Positions 9,630-18,264 of a stretch of DNA of 18,553 bases are shown here, in pieces (position 1 is the stretch's first letter; every line of letters begins with the position of its first letter). The stretch is from NCBI GenBank assembly GCA_900617975.1, contig UZAE01013856.1:1-18553 (forward strand). The letters run 5' to 3'. The notes below the pieces were generated by a model that was not told the origin of the DNA, did no database searches, and saw only the letters and a list, made by a program, of their open reading frames with translations. Source of the DNA: Rodentolepis nana (lineage: Eukaryota > Platyhelminthes > Cestoda > Cyclophyllidea > Hymenolepididae). A program made the translations under genes and the position numbers.

Positions 9630-9870
9630 TTATGAATCCCGTTGCCAATGAAAACTGTATACTTTTGAAAAAATACAAAAAGTTTTGGCAAACGTATGGA
9701 GAGGTCCGGCAATTCAAGCATTTAAACAAGATCTCAAGTTCAGTTCGGCCATTCATAGATCGTACGCACTTTCTGACAATGGTAGGACGTCTCATTGGCC
9801 TCTACCACTGCAACTCAAATATATAACGTTTTTGATTCTGTCCGAATCAGAATATAATTCATCAAGCAAA
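9630..9870 (+). pseudogene. Probable BEL/Pao LTR-retrotransposon relic (region before integrase)
   Basis: One frame reads RPFIDRTHFLTMVGRL, resembling the RPFxDxxGLLRVGGRL block between RNase H and integrase in BEL/Pao polyproteins. Just beyond it, in another frame, PLPLQLKYITFLILSESE resembles the LPxxxKHPILLPKxS block that normally follows at once. The two blocks in correct order but different frames suggest a frameshifted fragment. No LTRs, protease or reverse transcriptase are visible nearby. The identification rests on short motifs, so it is tentative. Confidence 0.5.
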
Positions 9871-9959
9871 TAAAAATCGATAATATTGATTGGGCATACA
9901 CTTAATTAAATAGATGTCAGTCGATCTACTTGTACTGGTTTTATTATGCATCAATATTT

Positions 9960-10309
9960 GATAATGGGCTGGTTGGTGGCTCGCGTTAGACTTCTCTCCA
10001 TGTGGGGCACACCACGCAACGTGTACTCATACGGCAAAAATGTCTATCAATCGACAGTTGACTTCTGACTTCAAACTGCCATGGCCCCACTCTACGTCAT
10101 TTTCCACCACTCTCGCAGTACTCTTCTCACCTTCTTCTCTACTTTTGTGTCTGCCACATTTTTATCTGTGAATCACTCTTCTGTCCACTCCTCCTCGACT
10201 GTTCGTGACTTTGTTCCTCCCCTCCGTGAAACAAGAAGTCAAGTCAAGGACCAATAATAATTATCATAAAGTCCGCCATTTGATGTAACTAAGTGTTCGA
10301 TAATGGACT
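9960..10309 (+). mobile_element. SINE-like retroposon, copy E (full length)
   Basis: The element proper is 9971-10298. It is flanked by GATAATGGGCT (9960-9970) and GATAATGGACT (10299-10309), which match at 10 of 11 positions. Its head begins GGTTGGTGGCTCGCGTTAGA, then carries CAACGTGTACTCATACGGC and the pyrimidine-rich middle. It ends with AAGTCAAGGACCAATAATAA and the ATAAAGTCCGCCATTTGATG block. It shares order and both ends with copy C but is clearly diverged. The head is slightly reminiscent of a tRNA A box, too weakly to assert. Confidence 0.8.
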
Positions 10310-10876
10310 ATGCCTGTATTATAGCAAACTGCAAGTAGTAATATAAATATAAAGATATATTAGTAATAACGTTGAGCATTTAAGAAATATATACTTTTGT
10401 TTTGCAGCACCATATATTGCCACCGTTAAACGTTACTAATAATTAATAGAAGAATGTGGAAATTTGTTCATAAATATCTACATGATTCTCAAAATTTGGG
10501 TTATTTCGATAAAAATATGAAATAGAAATGAAGTAATGTAGTTATAAACAAAAGATAAAGAGTTTGTCAAATTATATGTGGCGCCAGATCAGTATGGAAG
10601 TGATTAACATATTTGCAAATAAGTTAGGATGAGTAGTCCATGTGTCCATTTGATACTTTTCATTTGTGCTAGTATTCATGATGAAGCACAATCACGTCTG
10701 AACTTTCGCCAACATCTTATAACTTGCAATTACCATATATTTATTGACATCTGTTGCTTAAAGTAAAATGCCTCATTTAACAATAATTGGGCTGGTTTAA
10801 TTCATTCACTGCTAATTTTAACGGATATGGTATTAATAAAATGTGCTTCGTCAAACTACATAATTTTGCCAATGTT
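10310..10876. other. AT-rich stretch with nothing recognised
   Basis: About 570 bp of AT-rich, stop-rich sequence between two retroposon copies. No coding, RNA or repeat signal was found. Confidence 0.4.
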
Positions 10877-11083
10877 ACCAAGGAACAGATGAAGTCACAA
10901 AAAGTCGAAGGATGGGGAACAGAAGAGTAAATCAAAGATATAAAAGAGACAGACAGACAGACAGACAGAAAGGTAGATAAAAAGGTGAGGTCAGCACAGT
11001 GGAAGTGGTGGAATATAACATACAGAGGGGTCACGGTAGGTTGAATTGAGAAGTCGATTGCCGGTTAAAAGACTTTTCGTCAT
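10877..11083 (-). mobile_element. SINE-like retroposon, copy F (both ends missing)
   Basis: Reading the minus strand, it starts within the family at AAAAGTCTTTTAACCGGCAA. It continues through GACCCCTCTGTATGTTATAT and the CCACCACTTCCACTGT block, and breaks off after CTTCGACTTTTTGTGACTTC. The TGTCTG part of the middle has expanded into a GACA microsatellite at 10947-10969. The open frame on this strand (10777-11034) is not conserved in other copies. Confidence 0.65.
10947..10969. repeat. (GACA)n microsatellite inside retroposon copy F
   Basis: About five and a half GACA units. It lies exactly where other copies have a single GAGGCAGACA or TGTCTGCC block, so it probably grew from the retroposon sequence. 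Confidence 0.85.
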
Positions 11084-11110
11084 TGCCAGGCTGCAAAATG
11101 AATACTGAGA

Positions 11111-11130
11111 TAAGGGATATGTATCCCTTA
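11111..11130. repeat. Short perfect inverted repeat (9-bp arms)
   Basis: TAAGGGATA and TATCCCTTA separated by TG. It could form a small hairpin or be a protein-binding palindrome. No gene or terminator context is evident. Confidence 0.7.
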
Positions 11131-11411
11131 CAAAGGCTAATATGTTTCATTGCGGCCTCAAATCGGTTCCAGTTTTATTACTTAGCTGCACTGAACTGCT
11201 TCGCATTTTTGTAGAGTTAAAAATATAAAGCTAATCTTGAGTTCACGAAATTGATACCCCATCTGCTCAGATTCACTCTTTGCCTCGACGGTCAGGCACA
11301 TTAACTTGCATGAGGTTAACTGAGTCGAGAGTTTGGATGATAAAATGTGTGAACTTCTGATGAACTTGGGCAGATAAAATTGGGCTAATAAGCAGATTCA
11401 ATGTGAGAGCA
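11131..11411. other. Unassigned spacer before the mariner element
   Basis: About 280 bp with no open frame or repeat that I recognise. Confidence 0.35.
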
Positions 11412-11944
11412 TACAGGGTGAACCAAAAAATGCCTACGAAGATAAAATAATTGTGCTGTAGGCGGACCTCTTTACTTGAACTTTCTGCAGCAGTCTGTTA
11501 TGCCAAGCAGTAGAGAGGGCATTGAAGATGAAGATTTTTAATTTCTGCAAGATGTGACGCCCCTCACAACACAATCGCTATGTTAGATCTTACCTTGACA
11601 AGGTCTTGCCAAACAAGTGGAATGAACGAAGAGGTTTTGTTGAATATCCTCTCCGTGCACCAGGCCTCACACCACTAGAAGTTTTCCTTTGGGGATACTT
11701 GAACGTTGCGAGACCTGCAATAGTCACTGAAGTAAGAGAAGCCATTGAGTATGAATTCATCCAAATCCCAAGGGAATTGTTTCATGATGTTTGCAATTCC
11801 ACCTTTTTGCGTTGTCAGCAGTGTTTGGATCAAAATGGACACCAGTTTGAGAATAAGCGGTGAAAAACAATAACATTATACTTGTAAAATATTCGTACGC
11901 TTATAGGTGGTTTGAATGTTTATAATTTTTTGGGACACCATATA
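11412..11944 (+). mobile_element. Internally deleted Tc1/mariner-superfamily element
   Basis: The element proper is 11414-11942 with TA on both outer sides (11412-11413 and 11943-11944), the target duplication of this superfamily. Terminal inverted repeats: CAGGGTGAACCAAAAAATG at the left, and TATGGTGTCCCAAAAAATT reading inward from the right, matching at about 14 of 19 positions. At roughly 530 bp it is less than half the usual length and keeps only the C-terminal end of a transposase. Retroposon copy G begins at its right end. Confidence 0.8.
11540..11863 (+). pseudogene. Transposase C-terminal remnant (IS630/Tc1/mariner superfamily)
   Basis: The frame from about 11589 to 11863 reads YVRSYLDKVLPNKWNERRG, then APGLTPLEVFLWGYL, and ends FLRCQQCLDQNGHQFENKR. 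This corresponds to the C-terminal part of insect-type DDE transposases, where the middle block is normally SPDLTPLDxFLWGYL. The last acidic region is altered (PGLTPLE). Upstream, LQDVTPLT at about 11550 recalls the QDGAPxH block but lies in another frame and is followed by stops. The N-terminal DNA-binding and first catalytic parts are absent. Clearly dead. Confidence 0.75.
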
Positions 11945-12270
11945 TTTATTTATATCAAATGACAGGCTTTATGATAGTTATCATTAGCCTTTAGTTGACT
12001 TCGGGCTTCACAGAGGGGAGGATCATCAAACTGAGAAAAGTCGGGAGGAGGAAGAGAAGAGGGGGTCACAGATGTAAAAGAGGCAGACAATTGCAAAGGT
12101 AGAGAAAAAGGTGAGGTGAGTACTGGGGAGGTGGTGGAAAATGGCATAGAGTGGGTTCATGGTAGTTTGGAGTCTGAAGTCAACGCCCGATTCATTGACT
12201 GTTTGTCGTATGAGTATACGTTGCCCAGGGTGCACCACGCGGAGCAAAGTCTATCTCGTATCACAATATA
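11936..12270 (-). mobile_element. SINE-like retroposon, copy G (full length, in the mariner end)
   Basis: The element proper is about 11945-12261. On the minus strand it runs from ATAGACTTTGCTCCGCGTGG, through GCACCCTGGGCAACGTATAC and the pyrimidine-rich middle, to GGCTAATGATAACTATCATA, AAGCCTGTCATTTGATATAA and an ATAAATA tail. The flanking repeats CACCATATA (11936-11944) and CACAATATA (12262-12270) match at 8 of 9 positions. The left one is the tip of the mariner inverted repeat, so this copy inserted into the already present mariner. Open frames at 11950-12147 and 12026-12247 are fortuitous. Confidence 0.75.
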
Positions 12271-12317
12271 AGAAGTTTAGGAGTCTAAAAATGTAAAACT
12301 CCTATAACATTGGAAAT

Positions 12318-12320
12318 NNN
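12318..12320. other. Assembly gap (NNN)
   Basis: Three N lie 57 bp before the left arm of the inverted repeat. The true distance and the continuity of sequence across this point are unknown. Confidence 0.95.
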
Positions 12321-12376
12321 CAAACTAGATTCCATTTCGTGCTCAAATTTATTCCTTCACTCATTCCTCACTTCTT

Positions 12377-12630
12377 ATTTAGATCATGAATATGCTTGTA
12401 CACTTATTGTGGTATTTAAAGAAATTGATTGATTTCCTGAATTCACATCATACTTGAGTGATCGTTGCTGTCTCAGTTCTCCCAACCCCCCTCCATCCTT
12501 CCCACTAGTTATTGGTAAGTTGAATCTTTCATTTATTCATGTTGTTCGTTCTAACTGATCATTTTACACCCTCTCCCTGTACACTCACAAACGACCCACT
12601 GACAGCATCTTTGCTACGCAAGTATTCGTT
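12377..12630 (+). repeat. Inverted-repeat arm 1 (254 bp, pairs with 18265-18518)
   Basis: It aligns without gaps to the reverse complement of 18265-18518 with 4 mismatches (250 of 254). Homology starts at ATTTAGATCATGAATATG and stops abruptly after GCAAGTATTCGTT. No terminal repeats or target duplication were found. It contains the polypyrimidine run CCCCCCTCCATCCTTCCCAC followed by TAG, six bases TTATTG (12509-12514) and GTAAGTTGA, which resembles a minute exon between good splice sites. Its identity is unknown: a young dispersed repeat, a duplicated regulatory region or an assembly artefact are all possible. Confidence 0.9.
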
Positions 12631-13865
12631 CTACCTTCGGCAAAAAAGATATTTTTGTAGCAATCTCAATTTAATTATATTTTGAATTGGAATATTTGTT
12701 ATACTGTTCCAACTAAATACTCTTTGCAGAGATGTGTTCTATTTCTTTGGCTACTGTTTTTTTTCTAGTTGAGGCAAAAATTTATGGAAAATGAGTTCAA
12801 TTAAAAATTGATTAGTTTTGCCATTTTTTTGCTCGTCCTGAGTTTAAGAATTTTATTGCCATTAAATAACAGAAACAGATAAAGAGCGAACATCAAAGCG
12901 AAAATAGTAAGCTGAAGTTAGGCCTTTTGGCTCTATGTTGTAAATACTTAGGAAATGATTGAAATGCGGGTTATTGGCACGTTTAGAAGCTCACAAACTG
13001 ATCGGTCGGCCACAATAATGGTGAAATAACTTTCAGATCCATGCAAAACTCCAGAACAAAATTTCTATAACAGAATCCCGGTGTATTTATAACATCTTAT
13101 ACTATATGCATTTCCAATATAAAGAAGTATATATATAAATAAGTCATTGAGTTATTAAATCATTAAATACATTTCAATCACCATCAATGAACTTTGTCTA
13201 GTACCTAACCTTTTTAACTGTTCGGACGGTATAAACAAAGTTCACTAACGAAAAGTATATATAATCCGTGAGATACTCGTTTCAATACCTTAAAGCAGTA
13301 GGTTTATTTGTAGAATGTCGGTGATCCATTCATCTTTAATTGAGTAAACTGTAGAGATAGTGAATCAAATAGCAATCGACTGAGTTGGCAAACTCCTTCC
13401 TTACTGCCTATCTTTTCTCTACCTTCCATATTTTAACGGAGAATAGGGGGAATTGGCTAAGACTCGAATTGAAAACTTCTAGAAAATTGACTTTAACATT
13501 TTCGTTTGCTAATCAAAACGGAAAAAAACTATTCGAGGGAATTATGAGTCAATAAATTGTATTCTACCTGAATCCATCAGAAACAGCAGCTTTCCATCTT
13601 ATTTAAGTTTGTTATTTGATATTGTGCTCAGTTCATGTCTGTTTCTATTTGAATATATAAAGCCTTACAATTTCAGGGGCAACAATACACTATAAAGACG
13701 AGAATACGGTTTGAAGTGATAGCTTTAAAGGTGAATATCTTACTGTTACTAAGGTAAGTCTATATTTAGAAAAATAATGATCCATTTTTCTGCTGTCTTA
13801 CCTGTAGACTAGAGTCAAATTCTTCCAAGTCAGATAACAAGACAAAATAATCAATTCCATACATA
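12631..13865. other. Region downstream of MINPP1 with a possible plus-strand exon
   Basis: Mostly AT-rich without a gene. One piece stands out: 13677-13753 on the plus strand is preceded by TTACAATTTCAG and followed by GTAAGTCTATA. Its 77 nt are open in the frame starting GQQYTIKTRIRFEV. It could be an internal exon of an otherwise unseen plus-strand gene converging on MINPP1, or chance. Confidence 0.3.
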
Positions 13866-13871
13866 TTTATT
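13866..13871 (-). terminator. Poly(A) signal candidate for MINPP1
   Basis: AATAAA on the minus strand, about 130 nt past the MINPP1 stop codon, in the context TGTAATAAATATG. It is the first canonical hexamer I found after the stop, so it is a reasonable 3' end for the gene. Confidence 0.5.
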
Positions 13872-14001
13872 ACACGATATAATCAGAATATGTTTAAAAA
13901 ACTACATAAAATACACGCATTTGACGATTGATCCTCGTCAACGAATAAATACACAAAAGACTGAGCTACTTCATAAATGATAAGGTGGGAGAGAAAGTAT
14001 T

Positions 14002-16954
14002 TTACTCTGAGACGACTTGATCCCCTTTTGCCTTGATCCCACATACTGCTTGGATGTCATAAGACCCTGGAAGACAGTCTTGGAAGTGATTCAATACGTA
14101 TCCCAAACGAAGAGGTCTCGTGGCATTTTTGTCTTGAGGAATCATCTCCACAACCTTTTCATTTAGACGGACTTCAATACAGTAATCGTTCAGCGAAGGT
14201 TTGGCTAAAATTGTTGAAAAGTATAGATTGATTGGTTAATAGTCGGAGAGACTAGTTAAAAATGTTTAACTTGAATGAAAAAAGGCATCATGAAGTTGTT
14301 CGTGCAAGACAAACGTATTCCATCAACTCCGATGTTGACCAAAATCAATCATGGAGTCATCCGAATCACGGGAATCGCTCAGATGAGATTATCATATTCT
14401 CTCTTTCTCCCTCTCACGAACATAGGTTAGCAGACGTGGACGGCTACCACTGTGTTATCAGCGCTTAGAAAGATGTAGCACTTGGATACCAACAAGTACA
14501 TTAGGGTGCATGGGAATATCAAGACAATAGATTATCGACAACTGGTCAGTAAGAGATTTCAAAAGTTTGATTTTCGCATTCTGAGACTGTGGCACGTTTG
14601 CCATCTACATAAGATAATTGTAAGACGCCTTCGGTGACTATACCCTGCCCTTTAAGCCTTTTCGGTTTGTACGTATTACGCACAAATTGACTCATGCAGC
14701 AAGCAAATGAAAAAAAAGAACTGACCTTAGGTCAAAAAAGACGAGAGAGAATCCATACGCCTCATTTGAGGCGTATATGTCCTGATTTAGGAAGAGTTCT
14801 AAAAACCTGATTAGCATAAACCGATATTCAGGGTTAAGTGCATCATAAAAGAAATGAATTCCAGTGTAACTCCCTTAGGCATAAAGGGAATGAGAAATTA
14901 GTAAGCAGATATTACTCTAATTAAAAAAAATATGTAAATCACCAGATGTGGGCCGATGTCCGTATCTCAAGGCGTGAACAAACTTCGCAATTCTAGAGAA
15001 ATGACCCTTAACTTACCATCCTTAATAGGACTATGGAAAAGGAAGAAGCCAAGATTCGCTCCAAATGGAATGATGTGAGAGGATCGAAAGAGATTCGGTA
15101 CTGGGGGATCGTCAAGAGAGAGCCTTTGAAGACGAGATGGGAAGCCATCGGCTGAAAGATGTGACCCACCACCGTGTTCTGAAGCGACTGACTCGTTGAA
15201 CATTCCAAGCTTGGCAACCATAGGAAGGAGGGTTTCAGCATGGCCAAACCAGAAGACACTTTTAGGTGGTGCAGTTAGCTCAATACTCTGGTTACTTCCA
15301 CTTCTGACCGAAGAAAAGATATGGAAATTAGTTTACACGATTAGTACTGAAAGTCATTAATACAAAAAGTTTATATTTGACTCTTTGAGTAAAGACAATT
15401 TTAGCATGAATGATTTAAAGCATACCTGGTGCTTATCTACGTCAAACGATAAACCAAGTTCAAATCAAATAATAATCCATCTCAAACAATCCGTTTCAAA
15501 ATAATTTAATTCTATGTATTTGAATAATGATAAACCCTTCAATTAAAGCTGATAACTACGTCGCCATATCTGTGTAACAGTATTTAAATATATATATTTA
15601 ATCACCAAACCATTGACCCTATAACTAAGTTCGAGGTTAAATCTATATAATTAAAGTCAGTGAAGTACGACCAAACGATTGAACTAGGTCAAAATTAATT
15701 AGTGCAATAAATAGAGTAAGTACACGCTAGCAATGAAATTGAAATTCTGACTTACTTTTGGGCTTCAATTAACTGCATGTCGTAAGTGGCGGCTTCTCGC
15801 ATATCAGCCAACATCTTCCCCCAAAGTGGACAGACTTGTTCATAGTTGACTGGGAAAGCATTGCCCTTAGTCCAATACTGCTAGGAAAAGATAAATCAGA
15901 GGGCGCCTGGTGGGTTTAATATGAAAAAACAAACTAGTCAGCCAAACATTCGGTTAGCCTGACCAATTCAAACGCGCATAGATAGCGGCGTGCAGCAGGA
16001 AATGAGTGGTGAAAAAAGTGAGCCGAGCATGCAAAGCATTCGAGGCGGCAATAGTGAGATGAACTTACCTTGAGATCGTGGAGAAACTCAAGGACATAAA
16101 GATGATTGGGACGAAAGAGTCTAACCCAGTCGGGAAGGGTTCCATTCTCGTCCATCACAGATACTTCGTAAGATGCAATCTTGTAGAGATTTGCTATATC
16201 ATCTACTGTCAGATTGAGCGACTCAAGTTTATGATCCATAACAACTTCTTTAAGAACAGCATGCATCTCAGGTCCATCTTTAAACTTTTTGTACTCCATT
16301 TTTGATATGTTGCTTGAGCGTATTTTCTCATGGTAATCATTGCAGTAAGCGAAAAAGCGAACTCGTTCCTGATCAATGTAGATATCGACCTTGTCATCGG
16401 TGTACTATGAAGTAGAATAATCAAGTAAGTTGATAAAATTAAAACTTTGCGAAAAAAGGAGCCCAACTTACAGTGGTGAGGAAAGATTCAGCACTGGCAA
16501 GAGTACGTTGAGTATCACTAGATACTGCACGCATGTTTGACGCTCGAGAAAATTCCTCAGGTAAGAGTTTGCGCATACGACGCCCCATGCCCTTAAGTTC
16601 ATTGTAGCCTGTTAAAAGTAAAAGTTTTTCGCCTGCTCCACAAGATCTCGTCGTTAAGTTCCACCCAGATAGAAGAGGCTGAAGCATACTTCGGTATTTT
16701 TCAACCTTCTTCGAAAATTTTACATCAGGCGAACGGGTACCATGACGATGAAGGGAATTGATGTGAACAAGGCGTTTGACATTGAGAAGGGAAGCATATT
16801 TTGATCGCAGACCGTTATTCCTATAGGCTGTTTTAGATCCGAAAGCTGTAAGACTATAACCATCTACAAGACTATCATCGTAGCATAAATTCGTTGAAGC
16901 GTAGTAATAAAAAACGAGACCAACACAAAGGAATATAATTCCTGAGATATCCAT
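14002..16954 (-). CDS. MINPP1: Multiple inositol polyphosphate phosphatase (MINPP1 type), five exons, complete
   Basis: Minus-strand exons 16472-16954, 16069-16404, 15756-15880, 15017-15303 and 14002-14204 join in phase to 477 residues, close to vertebrate MINPP1. It is a histidine-acid phosphatase that removes phosphates from InsP6 and lower inositol phosphates, and in vertebrates also from 2,3-bisphosphoglycerate. The phosphohistidine motif RHGTRSP is at 70-76 and the proton-donor motif HAE at 336-338 in WFGHAETLLP. Other family blocks are SSDTQRTLASAESF and KDGPEMHAVLKEVV. Residues 4-20 form a hydrophobic signal or anchor. About seven N-x-S/T sites, for example N101, fit the secretory pathway. 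The protein ends DQVVSE, without the KDEL-type retrieval signal of the human enzyme. All splice sites are GT-AG. A good acceptor lies 6 nt before the ATG, implying an upstream spliced leader or 5' UTR exon. Confidence 0.95.
14205..15016 (-). other. Fourth intron of MINPP1 (812 nt)
   Basis: The donor GTAAGTTAA is at 15016 and the acceptor AACAATTTTAG ends at 14205. It holds a 22-bp palindrome (14755-14776) and a pyrimidine-rich patch near 14397-14417. The plus-strand open frame 14262-14468 matches no family I recognise. Confidence 0.85.
14755..14776. repeat. Near-perfect 22-bp palindrome (10-bp arms)
   Basis: ATACGCCTCA and TGAGGCGTAT separated by TT, inside MINPP1 intron 4. Transcribed, it would form a stable short hairpin. 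A second small palindrome, GACCTTAGGTC, lies 23 bp away at 14722-14732. Confidence 0.85.
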
Positions 16955-16960
16955 CAGGGC

Positions 16961-16981
16961 CTAAAATAAATAGGACAGATA
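16961..16981 (-). promoter_or_regulatory. Splice acceptor just upstream of the MINPP1 start codon
   Basis: Reading the minus strand: TCCTATTTATTTTAG, then GCCCTG and the ATG. The pyrimidine/AT-rich tract with a terminal TTTTAG is as good as the internal acceptors of this gene. It is either the acceptor for a trans-spliced leader, common in flatworms, or the end of a 5' UTR intron. Confidence 0.5.
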
Positions 16982-18264
16982 AATAGTACACAATAAAAAA
17001 GTGAGAATACTGTCGTAATAATTGGCAAAGCCACGGCAGACAACGTAACAAGACCGTTCATCTCTACAATCGAACGACCGGTCGCCAAATGAACACTCGT
17101 ATAAATGAATCAAACACATGATAGCTTTTAGGTTATATATTATAGATGGGTTTTATTTAAACAATAGATATAATCATGTGGTGCTTCGTAAAATGAAAAT
17201 ATAATGCAAATAGATACTTCATTAATATTTATATTAAACTATTTATTTATAATTTATTAATAATTTACATGCGGCATTTTAGGGAATTTTTCAGTGGACA
17301 GGACTATATCCACCGCCAAGGCTATCCATTTAATAGGTTGCAGATAACCTTGCATTGATTTTGTCAAACAATTTTAGATGTTAATTTAGAAAAATATAAA
17401 AATTAATATAAAAATTAAAATTTCATCAAAGGAATCGCATTATATTTGATATAGTTTAAAGATAAACTAGTTTAAATGTGTAGCAAATACATCATCTAAT
17501 TTTTCAGAGCGCGCTTTTGGGGACACCATGCAGGACTGCTTTTAAGTAACTATGGATTTGATTTTAATTGATTCTTTATTACTCATTATAAATGCTCGAA
17601 CCGGATAAAAACCTGTTTTAATTTGTCTTTTATTTTGAAGATATGCAGATCAAATATTAGCTATAGGATTCTTAAATACACCAAAGATGAAAAAGATATT
17701 TCCTTCGAATTCATTTGTCGTTTATAACTTATACCACTAAGATTACAAAAATAGAACGACTAGAAGAATTCAACAATACATTTTACAAAACGTCAGTGTC
17801 TATTGCATTGAAATCTTCATATATTGGAATGAAAGTAGACATAAATATATTTGGCATGAATCTTAAATAGATATTTAGGGTTCTGAAACGACATCTCAAA
17901 TCTAGTTACTTTGAGGATTTAGATGTAACTTAAGGGAAATCAGGTTTTGTAAACTTTTATTTATCTGAACTCATTGATTTAGCAACATCATGAATGATCA
18001 TAAACTTTTGCAATATAATAATATATTTAAATTCGAATCTTTCGCTATTTGAAATTGGCAGTTGGTGGATTTTTTGAAGAAAGGTTAGTCACTAGGTTCT
18101 GAATCTGTTTCCAAATCTTTTTGTACACTCCACTTTCTACTTTTAAATGGTCATTACATTGACAACAGAGTAGGAGAAACAATTGCAACCTCCGAGTCTT
18201 CTAATTAAAGTCTTCGAAAATCGGAGAAGAACGCATGTTGTCAGTAGATGCGGGTAGAAAGTCA
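16982..18264. other. AT-rich region upstream of MINPP1
   Basis: About 1.3 kb without a recognisable gene. GCGCGCTTTTG at 17509-17519 is the same 11-mer, same plus-strand orientation, as just upstream of the FERM gene (6818-6828). GGGACACCAT follows at about 17520-17529 and resembles a mariner tip, but no partner end or transposase was found. I see no clear TATA box or start site. Confidence 0.4.

Noticed and set aside
10777..11034. Open frame with PLYVIFHHF, similar to one at 12026-12247, as a conserved short protein
   Set aside because: The similarity is the retroposon sequence itself; frames are broken in copies C and E, and no initiation context is shared.
12476..12600. Spliced-leader RNA gene in the inverted-repeat arm
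   Set aside because: A donor is present, but no leader-like hairpin, no ATG at the leader end and no clear Sm site.
17514..17530. Mariner inverted-repeat end (TTTTGGGGACACCAT)
   Set aside because: Only about ten bases match, and no opposite end or transposase sequence is found nearby.
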